DNA of 64,000 nucleotides, taken from assembly GCA_963840275.1 (NCBI GenBank), contig CAWIYK010000010.1, forward strand, positions 806,001 through 870,000. The letters run 5' to 3'. This document shows positions 7,601 through 16,004 of this stretch, piece by piece. Below the pieces are notes generated by a model. It did no database searches and was not told the origin of the DNA. It saw only the letters and a program-made list of their open reading frames with translations. This DNA is from Actinophytocola sp963840275 (GTDB lineage Bacteria; Actinomycetota; Actinomycetes; Mycobacteriales; Pseudonocardiaceae). Within the stretch, counting starts at the first letter, position 1. The number at the start of each line of letters is the position of its first letter. Made by a program: the position numbers and the translations under genes.

Positions 7601-9037
7601 CTAACGGACCCGCCCCGGTACGCCGGGGCGGGTCTGCCACGGGTGCGGGCCGGCCAGCGGCCGGTACTCCACGCCCAGCGCGTCCAGCCTCGGCAGATGA
7701 TGCTCGACCAGCCGGCGCTCGAACTCCGCGTACGAGCGTTCCGCCGGACTCCACACGACCTCCGCGAACGCCGCCAGCCTCGGGAACGCCGCGTAGTCCA
7801 CCCGGCGCGGGTTGTCCAGGTGCTCCGACCACAGCTGTGCCTGCGCGCCGAGCGCCGCGCCGCCCGGCTCGTAGGCGTAGACGTCGGCGAGGGTGCGCAG
7901 GTACCCGACCGGGATCGGCTCGTCCGGGTGGTCGGACTGGCGGTGGTCCAGGTACACGTGCTCCTCCGGGCACGCCACCACGTCGTGGCCCGCCGTGTCC
8001 ACGCCGGTGTGCCACGCCGCCACGACCGTACGTTTCGGCAGGGCGGGGCTCAACGCCTCGTCCCACACGTAACCTCTGCGGCCCAACGACTCCAGGTGTG
8101 TCACGAGTTGACCGACGAACCAGCCGTGCAGTTCGTCCACACCGGACAGTCCGAGGTCGGCCGCGCGGTCGACGGTGTCGGCGTCCGCGGCCCACTGGGT
8201 GGTCGGCACCTCGTCGCCGCCGACGCAGATCACCTCGGCCGGGAAGATCTCCGTGACGTGCGTGAGGACGCGGCGGTAGAAGTCGACCACCTCGTCGGTC
8301 ATGGCGAGGACGTTGTCGTTGATGCCCCAGCGGGTCAGCACGTCGAGCGGTCTGCCCGTCACCCCCAGCCACGGGTACGCCGCGATCGCCGCCTGGCTGT
8401 GCCCCGGCACGTCCACCTCCGGCACCACCGTGATGTGCCGGGCCGCCGCGTACGCCACGATCTCGCGCAGGTCGTCGACCGTGTAGTAGCCGCCGTGCGG
8501 TCGGCCGTCGTGGCCGGGCGTGCCGTCCGGCGGCCGGCCGACCCACGAGCCCGCCCGCCAGGCGCCCACCGACGTGAGCCGGGGGAACTCCGGCACCTCG
8601 ATGCGCCAGCCCTGGTCGTCGGTGAGGTGGAGGTGCAGCACGTTGAGCCGGTGCGCGGCCATCAGGTCGAGGAACCGCAGCACGCCGGCCTTCGGCATGA
8701 AATGGCGAGCCACGTCGAGAAGGCAGCCGCGCCAACCGAAGCGCGGCCAGTCCTCGACGACTCCACACGGCAACCGGCATGGTCCACTGTGGAGGTTCGC
8801 CGCGCGGAACGCTGTCGGGCCGAGTAGCTGCCGAAGCGCCTGCGACGCATAGAACTCGCCGGCCAGGTCGGCCGCTGACACTCGCACGCCGGCCGGGTCG
8901 ATGGTCAGCCGGTAGCCCTCGGCCGGCAGCGACGAGTCCGTCGTGACCACCGGCGACGGTGGTCGGTCCACCCACAGCGTCTCGCCGGTCGCGGCGGCCC
9001 GCGCCGGCCGGGGGAGCAGCCCGTCGAAACCCGTCAT
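7601..9037 (-). CDS. GH20 beta-N-acetylhexosaminidase, intracellular
   Basis: 478-residue family GH20 enzyme that removes terminal beta-linked GlcNAc from chito-oligosaccharides by substrate-assisted catalysis. Seen: a GH20b-type N-terminal domain (about 1-90), the barrel start HLHLTDDQGWRIE (about 135-147), EVDVPGHSQA, and the catalytic pair Asp275-Glu276 in CVGGDEVPTTQW. No signal peptide, so it should act on imported oligosaccharides. The ATG at 9037 overlaps the stop of the upstream permease gene (ATGA), making it the last gene of a binding protein-permease-permease-GH20 operon. No ATPase gene is present; such importers usually borrow a shared MsiK-type ATPase (family knowledge). Confidence 0.93.
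   Translation of the reverse strand: MTGFDGLLPRPARAAATGETLWVDRPPSPVVTTDSSLPAEGYRLTIDPAGVRVSAADLAGEFYASQALRQLLGPTAFRAANLHSGPCRLPCGVVEDWPRFGWRGCLLDVARHFMPKAGVLRFLDLMAAHRLNVLHLHLTDDQGWRIEVPEFPRLTSVGAWRAGSWVGRPPDGTPGHDGRPHGGYYTVDDLREIVAYAAARHITVVPEVDVPGHSQAAIAAYPWLGVTGRPLDVLTRWGINDNVLAMTDEVVDFYRRVLTHVTEIFPAEVICVGGDEVPTTQWAADADTVDRAADLGLSGVDELHGWFVGQLVTHLESLGRRGYVWDEALSPALPKRTVVAAWHTGVDTAGHDVVACPEEHVYLDHRQSDHPDEPIPVGYLRTLADVYAYEPGGAALGAQAQLWSEHLDNPRRVDYAAFPRLAAFAEVVWSPAERSYAEFERRLVEHHLPRLDALGVEYRPLAGPHPWQTRPGVPGRVR
7607..7634 (+). terminator. Hairpin terminator after fadB, inside the GH20 coding end
   Basis: Perfect 12-bp inverted repeat, GACCCGCCCCGG and its complement, with a 4-base loop (TACG), starting 7 bases after the fadB stop. 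No T-run, as usual in high-GC actinobacteria. It overlaps the last codons of the convergent GH20 gene (stop at 7601-7603). Confidence 0.7.
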
Positions 9038-9867
9038 CCCTTCACCGCCCCCGCCATGCCGGACACCAGATGTCGTTGCACCATCAGGAAGAACGCGAGC
9101 ACCGGCAGTGTCATCAGCGTCGAGCCGGCCATGATCGCGCCCCAGTCCTGCTCCTCCGGCTTGAAGAACACCAGCAGCCCCAGCGGCAGCGTGCGGTTGT
9201 CGATGCCGGAGATGATGAACGTCTTGGCGAACAGGAAGTCGTTCCACGCGTGGATGAACGACACCACGCTCGCCGCCACCAGGCCGGGCGCCACCAGCGG
9301 GAACAGCACCTGCCAGGTGAACCGGAACCGGGACGCGCCGTCGAGCGCCGCCGCCTCCTCCAACTCGGCCGGCACCGCCGCGACGAAACCGCGCAGCATC
9401 CAGATCGCGAACGGCAGGCTGAACGCCAGGTGCACCAGCACGAGCGAGCCGAGCTGGTTCAACCCGACCGCCGGCACCACGTCCCCGAACGACCGCATCA
9501 GGAAGAACAGCGGGATGGTCAGCGCCTCGACCGGCACCATCTGCGCCACCAGCAGCATCACGACCAGCACGGTCCGGCCGCGGAAGCGGAACCGGGTGAG
9601 CGCGACCGCCGACAGGAACGACACCAGCAGCGACAGCGCCACCACCACTACCGCGACCACGAGGCTGTTCACGAAGTACAGCCCGAAGTTCTCCACGTCC
9701 AGCACGCGCCGGAAGCTGTCCACGGTGGGCGCACCGGTCCACGGTCGCGCGGACTGCAGCTCACCGACCGGTTTGAGGGCGGACAGCACCATCCAGTACA
9801 GCGGAAACGCGACCACCGCGGCGATCACCACGCACGCGACGTCGACGACGAGCTGCCCGCGCCTCAC
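9034..9867 (-). CDS. Carbohydrate ABC importer permease, MalG/DasC type
   Basis: 277-residue inner-membrane permease of the CUT1 sugar importers, six predicted membrane segments. Seen: the ATPase-contact EAA loop ELEEAAALDGASRFRFTW and the N-terminal helix VACVVIAAVVAFPLYWMVLS. Starts at GTG 9867, whose bases overlap the TGA of the preceding permease (GTGA), and ends overlapping the GH20 start (ATGA), so translation is coupled on both sides. The GH20 partner suggests import of chitobiose or related GlcNAc oligomers. Confidence 0.92.
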   Translation of the reverse strand: MRRGQLVVDVACVVIAAVVAFPLYWMVLSALKPVGELQSARPWTGAPTVDSFRRVLDVENFGLYFVNSLVVAVVVVALSLLVSFLSAVALTRFRFRGRTVLVVMLLVAQMVPVEALTIPLFFLMRSFGDVVPAVGLNQLGSLVLVHLAFSLPFAIWMLRGFVAAVPAELEEAAALDGASRFRFTWQVLFPLVAPGLVAASVVSFIHAWNDFLFAKTFIISGIDNRTLPLGLLVFFKPEEQDWGAIMAGSTLMTLPVLAFFLMVQRHLVSGMAGAVKG

Positions 9868-10769
9868 CGCACACCCCGCTGCGCACGCACGTACAGCCCG
9901 GTGATCAGTAGCAACAGCACGGTCATCACGACGCCGATCGCTGCGCCGAGTCCGTACTGCTCGCCGGCGAACGCCTTCTGGTAGGCGTACACGTTGAGCA
10001 CGAGGTTCTGTCCGGCGACGCCGCCGCCGTTGGTCATCACGTAGATCTGCGTGAACACCTTGAAGTCCCAGATGATCGACTGGATGGTCGCGATCATCAG
10101 CAGTGGCCGCAGGATCGGCAGGATCACGGCGGTCGCCGTGCGCCGCGCGGACGCGCCGTCGAGCGCGGCCGCCTCGAGCACCTCGCCGGGGATCGCCTTG
10201 ATGCCGGCGTACATCGTCACCATGACGAACGGGAACGAGCACCACACGATCTCGCCGGCGACCAGCCCGAACGCGGAGAACCGCTCGAAGGTCCAGGAAT
10301 GGCCGCGCATGCCGCCGAACCCCAATGATGCCAGGGTTTCGTTGACGAGCCCGAAGTCCTGGTCGAACAGGAAGAGCCACACGTACGAGCCGGCCATCGT
10401 CGGCGTGGCCCACGCGCCGAGCGCCGCGAGGAACAGCAACATCCTCGGGACCGCCCGCGCGCGGCTCGCGAGCACGGCGAGTGCGGTGCCGACGGCGAGG
10501 CTACCGATCACGCACACCGCCGCGAACACGACCGTCGCGCCGAGCACGTCCCAGAACTGCGGGTCGGACAGCAGGTCGACGTAGTTGTCGAAGCCGAGGA
10601 ACACCAGGGGCGCGGCGCCGCTGGCCTGTGGCTGCCCGTAGTCGAACAGCGAGATGACGACCAGCTGGTAGATCGGGTACGCCATCAGCGCGAGGAGCAC
10701 CACGGCCGCGGGCACGAGGTAGCGCAGTGCGGCCAGGCCGTCGCCGCGCCGGACTCGGGTGGCGGCCAT
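9864..10769 (-). CDS. Carbohydrate ABC importer permease, MalF/DasB type
   Basis: 301-residue first permease of the CUT1 importer. Seen: hydrophobic N-terminal helix after ALRYLVPAAVVLLALMAYP and the EAA loop GEVLEAAALDGASARRTATA. The ATG at 10769 directly follows the stop of the binding-protein gene with no gap, so the two are translationally coupled. Forms the channel with the downstream MalG-type subunit. Confidence 0.92.
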   Translation of the reverse strand: MAATRVRRGDGLAALRYLVPAAVVLLALMAYPIYQLVVISLFDYGQPQASGAAPLVFLGFDNYVDLLSDPQFWDVLGATVVFAAVCVIGSLAVGTALAVLASRARAVPRMLLFLAALGAWATPTMAGSYVWLFLFDQDFGLVNETLASLGFGGMRGHSWTFERFSAFGLVAGEIVWCSFPFVMVTMYAGIKAIPGEVLEAAALDGASARRTATAVILPILRPLLMIATIQSIIWDFKVFTQIYVMTNGGGVAGQNLVLNVYAYQKAFAGEQYGLGAAIGVVMTVLLLLITGLYVRAQRGVR

Positions 10770-12080
10770 CTAGCCGCCGAAGGCTTCGTTCATCTCGGCG
10801 GCCGCCGCGCTGGTGGCCGCCTCGACGCCGAGCTGTCCGGTCGCCACCTGCTGCACGGCGGTCGGCAGCACCGCGGCGGCGTCGATCTTGGTCCACGCCG
10901 GGGTCGCCGGCACGAACTTCGTGCCGGACTGGACGGTCCTGATGAACGGCTCGAGGAACTCGTCGTCGTTGGCGATCTTGTCCTGCACGTCGGAGAACGT
11001 GGGCATGTTGCCCATCGCGCCGTACAGCTTCTCCTGGTAGGACTTGCCGCCGAGCAGCTCGATGAACTCGAGGGACAGCGTGTACTTCTCGCTGGCGCGG
11101 AACACGCCGAGCAGGTTGCCGCCCGCGAAGGCGGGCGCGATCGAGCCGGAGTCCTTGCCGGGCAACGGAACCACGCCGTACTTGCCCTTGACCGCGCCGG
11201 CGTCGACGGCTGCGCGGTTGAAGTCGCCGCCGATCGTCATCGCGGCCTTGCCACCGGCGAACGCGGCAACCGACTGGCTGCCGGTGAGCTCCGCGCACTG
11301 CGCGGGCGGACAGATGTCGTCGCTGATCAGCTCGGCGTACTGGCGCAGCCCGTCCCGGGCGGCCTCGGAGTCTATTGTGGACTTCCAGGTGTCGCCGTCC
11401 TGCGCGGCGACGTCGCCGCCGTTGGCCCAGATGTAGGGTAGGAGCGCGAACTGGTACTTGCCGCCGACCGCGATCCCGTACAGGTCCGGCTTGGCGGCAC
11501 GGATCTGGCGGGCGGTCTCGGTAAGTTCTTTCAGTGACGTAGGTGGTTCGAGGCCGAGTTCGGTGAAGACGTCCGTGCGGTAGTAGAGCGCGCGGGTGCC
11601 GGTGAACCAGGGGATGCCGTAGGCCTTGCCGGCCACCTTGGCAGTGTCGAGCACCTCCGGCACGAGATCCTTGCTGTCGGGCCAGGCCGCGATGTCCTTC
11701 GTGAGGTCGGCGAAGCCGTTGGAGGCGGTGTAGCCGGCGAGGTCGGTGTTCCCGAACTCGGCGATGTCCGGGGAGCTGGCCTTGTCGTTGAAGGCACCGT
11801 TGAACCGAGCCGCGCGCCCGTCGACCGGCAGGTACTCCACGGATACCGTGACATCGTCGTGCGCGGCCTCGAACTCGGCCTTCGCCTCGTCGACCACCGC
11901 CTCCTTGGCGGTGTTGGCTGCCTCCTGGAACAGCCAGACGCGCAGTTCGCCGGTGGTGGCGCCGATGGTCTCACCCGCCTCGCCGGTCTGTCGCGGGTTG
12001 TCGTCGGCGGCCTGCGGCGGCGCGCACCCGAGCACGAGGAGCCCGAGCGCGGCGACCGCCAGCTTCCTTCGGAACTTCAT
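10770..12080 (-). CDS. Sugar ABC importer substrate-binding lipoprotein
   Basis: 436-residue extracytoplasmic binding protein (SBP_bac_1 type), lipid-anchored. Start ATG 12080 gives a lipoprotein signal MKFRRKLAVAALGLLVLGC with lipobox VLGC and lipidated Cys19; the longer upstream frame lacks any signal. Mature part shows typical features: LRVWLFQEA strand, NTDLAGYTASNGFADLTKDI segment, GIPWFTGTRALYYRTD. First gene of the GH20 operon, hence probably a chito-oligosaccharide receptor like DasA or NgcE (inference). Two regulatory candidates lie upstream: the palindrome at 12092-12106 and a DasR-like box at 12161-12176. Confidence 0.92.
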   Translation of the reverse strand: MKFRRKLAVAALGLLVLGCAPPQAADDNPRQTGEAGETIGATTGELRVWLFQEAANTAKEAVVDEAKAEFEAAHDDVTVSVEYLPVDGRAARFNGAFNDKASSPDIAEFGNTDLAGYTASNGFADLTKDIAAWPDSKDLVPEVLDTAKVAGKAYGIPWFTGTRALYYRTDVFTELGLEPPTSLKELTETARQIRAAKPDLYGIAVGGKYQFALLPYIWANGGDVAAQDGDTWKSTIDSEAARDGLRQYAELISDDICPPAQCAELTGSQSVAAFAGGKAAMTIGGDFNRAAVDAGAVKGKYGVVPLPGKDSGSIAPAFAGGNLLGVFRASEKYTLSLEFIELLGGKSYQEKLYGAMGNMPTFSDVQDKIANDDEFLEPFIRTVQSGTKFVPATPAWTKIDAAAVLPTAVQQVATGQLGVEAATSAAAAEMNEAFGG

Positions 12081-12091
12081 CCGTACCCCCG

Positions 12092-12106
12092 TTGCACTCT
12101 GTGCAA
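12092..12106. promoter_or_regulatory. Palindromic operator TTGCRY-N3-RYGCAA before the GH20 importer operon
   Basis: Perfect palindrome TTGCAC-TCT-GTGCAA. Eleven bases separate it from the binding-protein start codon. The same consensus sits at exactly the same distance before the fold-III PLP enzyme gene (20969-20983). Probably bound by the IclR protein encoded at 22093-22851 or another shared regulator (inference). Confidence 0.55.
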
Positions 12107-12160
12107 TCGACGTTTCACTATCGGCAATCGGGATGCTATTGGCGAGGTCCAGTCTCGCAC

Positions 12161-12176
12161 AAGGGTCTATACCAAT
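12161..12176. promoter_or_regulatory. DasR-like (dre) box
   Basis: AAGGGTCTATACCAAT matches the 16-base DasR consensus (ACTGGTCTAGACCAGT, from memory) at 12 positions, including the GGTCTA and ACCA core. It lies about 80 bp upstream of the importer operon start. DasR is the GlcNAc-responsive GntR regulator of chitin genes in actinomycetes, which fits the operon content. Confidence 0.45.
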
Positions 12177-12259
12177 TGTCGTTCGTGTGGGCTGTGTTCG
12201 ATTGGGTGATTCTTGCTGCTGGGCAAGGGTTTTAGTGCGCGCCCTGGCAGTCTGAACGT

Positions 12260-12440
12260 ATGTTCGATGAAGGTCATGAGCTGTTGGTTGAGGGGATCGG
12301 TGATGAGGCTGGCGGATCCGGTGGCTGCTGCGGCGGGTGATCCATGAGCACCTCGATGATCGGGTGCGAGCACTGGCCCGGCAGATCAAGACCGCTGGCG
12401 ATGACCGTACTTTGGATCGGATCGTGGCCCACCCATAACG
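12260..12440 (+). pseudogene. 13E12/DUF222-HNH family remnant, copy 1
   Basis: Begins with ATGTTCGATGAAGGTCATG, the same start as copy 2 at 12841; 35 bases (12249-12283 and 12830-12864) are identical. After about 70 bases the similarity jumps to the part of copy 2 around 13310-13450 (GATCGGGTGCGAGCACTGG, CGGCAGATCAAGACCGC), so about 1 kb of the gene is missing. No usable frame remains. It is a deleted duplicate. Confidence 0.7.
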
Positions 12441-12840
12441 CGTCGCCGAGCGCGATCCTGTTGTGGCCGCCGCCTTCATGCGCGTCGCCGGCCCGCGCGC
12501 CCGACTGTCGGCCGTGATGGCTCCGCGCATCCTCGCTGCCGCGATCACGGCGCCGCGTCTTGCCTCCGGCCCCCTTGATCCACGCTACTCGGGGGCACCG
12601 ACATGGATGGCCGGCCGCGTGCTGTCCTGTGGACACTCTGTCGGCTGTGGACAACTGCCGTTGTGGCGGCTTGCGTCGGGCGGGGTTGTCGGTGGTTGCC
12701 GGTAGGCTGGAAATCGGGGGCCGGAGGCCGACTGGGGGTGGTGGCCGGCGGTGGGTTTACCTGGATCGCGAGGTGTACCCGGTCGGGTGAACTTCCTTGC
12801 TGCGTAAGGTCTTTCGCGCCCGACAGGGTAGTCTGAACGT
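12441..12840. other. Non-coding stretch with 13E12-associated upstream motif
   Basis: No supported gene. Positions 12688-12729 hold the motif GTCGGTGGTTGCCGG-TAGGCTGGAAAT followed by a G-run and CCGGAGGCC, which recurs with few changes at 42661-42703. Such a block is often found upstream of 13E12 HNH genes in this group (from memory), and here copy 2 starts about 110 bases further on. Confidence 0.5.
12688..12729 (+). repeat. Interspersed repeat motif, copy A
   Basis: 42-base block sharing about 38 positions with 42661-42703 (core TAGGCTGGAAAT-Y-GGGGG and CCGGAGGCC). Copy A is upstream of a 13E12 pseudogene; copy B stands alone. Confidence 0.6.
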
Positions 12841-13992
12841 ATGTTCGATGAAGGTCATGAGCTGCTTACCAGGGGTCTCGACTGTGCGAGTCGGGTGGCT
12901 CGGGAGTCGGCTGAGTTGTTGGACTGTCTCGCGCAGTTCGTGGCACTGCATCCCGGTGACGACAGGGAGTTCGTGCCGTTGGAGGTTGCGGCGGCGTTCA
13001 AGTGGACGGTGTCGTTCGCGCAGAAGCGGATCGGGTTGGCGGTGGCGTTGACGTCCCGGCTTCCGGCGACGTTCGCGGCACTGCGCGCGGGCGAGATCGA
13101 TGAGTACAAGGCGCGGCAGATCGCGGAGGCCACTGAGGTCTTGTCGGATGAGGATGTGGCTCGGGTGGAAGCGGCGATCGCCGCACAGGCAGCGGGGTTG
13201 AACCCGCGGCAGCTCAGTGACCGGTTGCGGCGGGCGGTGAATCTGGCGGATCCGGCGGCGGCCGCGGCGCGTGCGGCAGCGAAAACGGCGGCACGGCGAG
13301 GTGACGCATGAGCACCTTGACGATGGTGCGGGGTTGTTCACGGTCATGGGTGACGTGGAGCGGACTCAGCTGGCGCATGATCGGGTGCGGGCGTTGGCTC
13401 GGCAGATCAAGACCGCCGGCGACGATCGGACTCTGGATCAGATCAGCGCTGATGTGGCGTTGGATTGCTTGGCGGGTAAGGGGTTCGGCAACGCGAAGGT
13501 GCAGGTGCGGCTCACGCTGCCGGCGACGACGGTGTTGGGGGTGGATGACAAGCCGGGGTATTTGGCGGGGTATGGGTGGTTGCCGGCGCAGCGGGCACTT
13601 GGAACTCGCTGCTCAGCAGGACGCGATCTGGCAGCGGGTGCTGACGGATCCGCTCACCGGACACGCTGTCGATGTGGGACGGCGGAAGTACAGTCCACCG
13701 GCCGCGTTGCGGGACCACATTCAAGCCACCTACCCGACCTGCACCGGTCCGGGGTGTGTCAAGCCGGCGCATTTGTGCGATCTGGATCATCTGACCGCGT
13801 TTCCGGTGGGTGGGACGGATGAGGAGAACGTGCGTCCCGCGTGTCGACCGCATCACCGGGCGAAGACGGTGGGTGGGTGGCGGGTGGAGAAGTCCAGTGA
13901 TGGTCGCGGGGTTGACGTGGGTGACCCGGCACGGGTTCCGCGTCGAGCATGAGCCGGAGCCGATCGCCGATCCGGAGCCCGCGCCGTTCTGA
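12841..13992 (+). pseudogene. 13E12 repeat family DUF222/HNH endonuclease-like gene, frameshifted, copy 2
   Basis: Four consecutive reading-frame pieces make up one 13E12 protein of about 380 residues. Piece 1 (12841-13290) is DUF222 (EFVPLEVAAAFKWTVSFAQKRI). Piece 2 (to about 13590) continues EHLDDGAGLFTVMGDVERTQ and GDDRTLDQISADVALDCLAGKG. Piece 3 holds the HNH end (TGPGCVKPAHLCDLDHLTAF, NVRPACRPHHRAKT). Piece 4 ends GLTWVTRHGFRVEHEPEPIAD. The frame moves by +1 at each junction, so each is explained by one inserted base. Either decayed or mis-sequenced. 13E12 proteins are abundant actinobacterial repeats of unclear role with an HNH nuclease motif. Confidence 0.8.
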
Positions 13993-14535
13993 CCGCCGGG
14001 ATGGTGGGTGGTTACACGGTCAGACGATCGCCTACGGGGCCGGGCCGGTGGGGGGTTGGGGCGATCGAGGCCGCGCCTTCGCCGGAGGGTTCCGACCGGG
14101 GTGGGTCGGGTGCGGCGAAGACACGGCACCGAAAGATCGGGAGCTACCGCACGGGGTGACCAGGATGGTCGCGCCGACCTGGACGGCAAGCACTGGTGGG
14201 TGGTTGCACTGCGCGGGCTCGGCTTCCTGGGGTTTCGTCCAATCTTGTCGGCTTCAAAGCCTCTTTTTCAAGCAAACAAGAATGAGACGAAAGGTAAGGG
14301 AGTGTGCTTGTGGCCAGCGGGTCTCGCCCCGACCCCAAACTGGACAGGAACCTGAGTCCCGGGGGAAATCAACTCGGCGATCCTGGCTACGCAACCCCAA
14401 CGCCCGGTGCCGTGCCTCGCCGCACCCAAACACCCCATCGAAACCGCCGGCGAGGTGCGGCGTCGATCGCCCCACCCCGTGCCGACGGGACAACAGCGCG
14501 ATCGTCCGACCGCGTGTCCCATCCACCCTCGCAAA
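13993..14535. other. Non-coding stretch, nothing recognised
   Basis: Between the 13E12 remnant and the DUF1707 gene. No frame resembles a protein and no clear hairpin or repeat was found. Bases 14240-14310 are locally A+T-richer than the surroundings (for example GCCTCTTTTTCAAGCAAAC), consistent with relic or intergenic sequence. Confidence 0.5.
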
Positions 14536-14907
14536 TCACCGCCGAGCCACAGCGACAACCCCAACCACCACCAACACGACAGAGAAAATAATCGCAGGCA
14601 CCCACCAACCAGCAGCAACAGCCAACAACACGATCACAGCACCACTAGCCAGCACCATCCAGAGAAACGCATTCGGATGATGCGCACCGGCAGCCACCTC
14701 CGCACCACCGATCATCGGATGCGGTGCGGGCAGATCCGCGAACAGGTCTCTCAGCTCGCCGCGGGTGCGGGCGGTTCTGGCCAGGTCACGGCGCCGGTCG
14801 TGCTCCGGCCCGGTCAGGCGTGCCTCGTCGTGGTGCTCGGTCAACGCGCGGAGCGCGACCTTCCGGTCGGCGCTGTCGACCCACTCGCTGTCATCGTCCG
14901 GTGACAT
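14536..14907 (-). CDS. DUF1707 domain membrane protein
   Basis: 123 residues. The N-terminal half matches DUF1707: DSADRKVALRALTEHHDEA, RLTGPEHDRRRDLARTARTRGELRDLFADLP (in two stretches). The C-terminal third has two adjacent membrane helices (AFLWMVLASGAVIVLLAVA and VPAIIFSVVLVVVGVVAVA), so it should be a small bitopic-hairpin membrane protein with the DUF1707 part in the cytoplasm. Function is unknown for the family. It lies downstream of, and in the same direction as, the lactonase gene, with 38 bases between; a TATAAC hexamer in that gap may give its own promoter. Confidence 0.8.
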   Translation of the reverse strand: MSPDDDSEWVDSADRKVALRALTEHHDEARLTGPEHDRRRDLARTARTRGELRDLFADLPAPHPMIGGAEVAAGAHHPNAFLWMVLASGAVIVLLAVAAGWWVPAIIFSVVLVVVGVVAVARR

Positions 14908-14945
14908 GGCGGACAGTGTAGGGAAATCCTTCCGTTATAAGGGAA

Positions 14946-16004
14946 TCAGACGAACGCGACGATGCCGACCGACGGCACGTCCACGGCACCCACCGAGGCG
15001 CTGACCAGGCCCGTCTCCGGATCGCGGGGTAGCCAGGTGACCGTCCCGGAATTCTGGTTCGACACATAGATCAGACGTTCGTCAGGGCTCAGCGTGAAGT
15101 GTCGCGGCCACTCGCCACCGGTGGGGGTGCTGCCGATCAGCTCGAGGCCGTCCGCGCGCACGGCGAACGCGGCGATCGTGTCGTCGCCGCGGTTCGACGC
15201 GTACACGAACCGGCCGTCGGACGTCGCCGCGATCTCGGCGGGGGCGTTGCCGCCGGCCGCGGTCGGGACCACCTGGCCCGGGGTGAGCGTGCCGGCCTCG
15301 GGGTCCCAGGCGGCGACCGTGATCTCCGGTCGCAGCTCGCCGAGGATGTAGGCCCGCGTGCCGTCCGGGTGGAACGTCAGATGTCTCGGGCCGGCGCCGG
15401 TGGGCAGCCGGAGCTGTTGGTGCTGGCTCAGCTTCCCGGTGCCCTCGTCGAGCGTGTACACGTACACCGAATCGGCGCCGAGATCGACGGCGAGGACCCA
15501 CTGACCAGTGGGATCGGTGACGACCTGGTGCGCGTGCGGGTCGCGGTCGGTGCCCTCGTGCCGCACGAGGTCCGTGGACTCGCCGATCGCGCCGTCCTCG
15601 GCCAGCGGGTGCACCGCGACCGAGCCGTCGCCGTAGTTGGCGGTCAGCAGGTGCCGGCCGCCGGGATGGACCGACAGGTGCGTCGGGCTCGCGCCGCCGG
15701 TCGGCCGCGTGTTCAGCACGGTGTTCGTGGTGCGGTCGACCGCGGTGACGCGGCCGTCCCGCAGCTCGTTGGTGGTGTAGAGGTACTGGCCGCCGACGGC
15801 CAGGAACGACGCGTCCGGCACGCCCGCGACGCTCCCGGTGACCGTCAGCGCACCCGCGTCGTCGACGGTGCCCGTCCGCAGGTCGGACCCGAAACTTCCG
15901 AGGTACACAATGCGCTCCTGCCCGATCGAGCCCGCCGTGCGGGCGAACGCCAGCGCGGCCGTCGCCAGGCCGGCGACACCGAGGAACTCACGTCGACCCA
16001 GCAT
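14946..16004 (-). CDS. Exported lactonase, 7-bladed beta-propeller (YbhE/6-phosphogluconolactonase-like)
   Basis: 352 residues. N-terminus MLGRREFLGVAGLATAALAF is a twin-arginine signal (RREFLG), so the folded protein is exported. The rest is a lactonase-family propeller: YLGSFGSD, HLSVHPGGRHLLTANYGDGS, DPHAHQVVTDPTGQW, GAGPRHLTFHPDGTRAYI, EWPRHFTLSPDERLIYVSNQ. Family members hydrolyse sugar 1,5-lactones. The start ATG overlaps the stop of the GntP gene by one base (TAATG), so it is the last gene of the operon. Next to a sugar-acid permease and aldolase it would open the lactone produced by oxidising GlcNAc or its oligomers outside the membrane (inference). Confidence 0.85.
   Translation of the reverse strand: MLGRREFLGVAGLATAALAFARTAGSIGQERIVYLGSFGSDLRTGTVDDAGALTVTGSVAGVPDASFLAVGGQYLYTTNELRDGRVTAVDRTTNTVLNTRPTGGASPTHLSVHPGGRHLLTANYGDGSVAVHPLAEDGAIGESTDLVRHEGTDRDPHAHQVVTDPTGQWVLAVDLGADSVYVYTLDEGTGKLSQHQQLRLPTGAGPRHLTFHPDGTRAYILGELRPEITVAAWDPEAGTLTPGQVVPTAAGGNAPAEIAATSDGRFVYASNRGDDTIAAFAVRADGLELIGSTPTGGEWPRHFTLSPDERLIYVSNQNSGTVTWLPRDPETGLVSASVGAVDVPSVGIVAFV

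Noticed and set aside
7643..8827. Long plus-strand open frame over the GH20 gene
   Set aside because: No domain similarity, biased composition, and GH20 with all catalytic residues is on the other strand.
12166..12171. TATAGA as -10 of the importer operon promoter on the minus strand
   Set aside because: No -35 hexamer at 16-18 bp (CAGCCC found); kept only as part of the DasR-like box.
12081..14535. Insertion sequence or mobile element in the 13E12 region
   Set aside because: No transposase or integrase frame, no terminal inverted repeats or target duplications; only the duplicated 13E12 segments.
13949..14680. 243-codon open frame after the 13E12 remnant
   Set aside because: Thr/Pro/Arg-rich low-complexity translation with no ribosome site or similarity; it also overlaps the DUF1707 gene.
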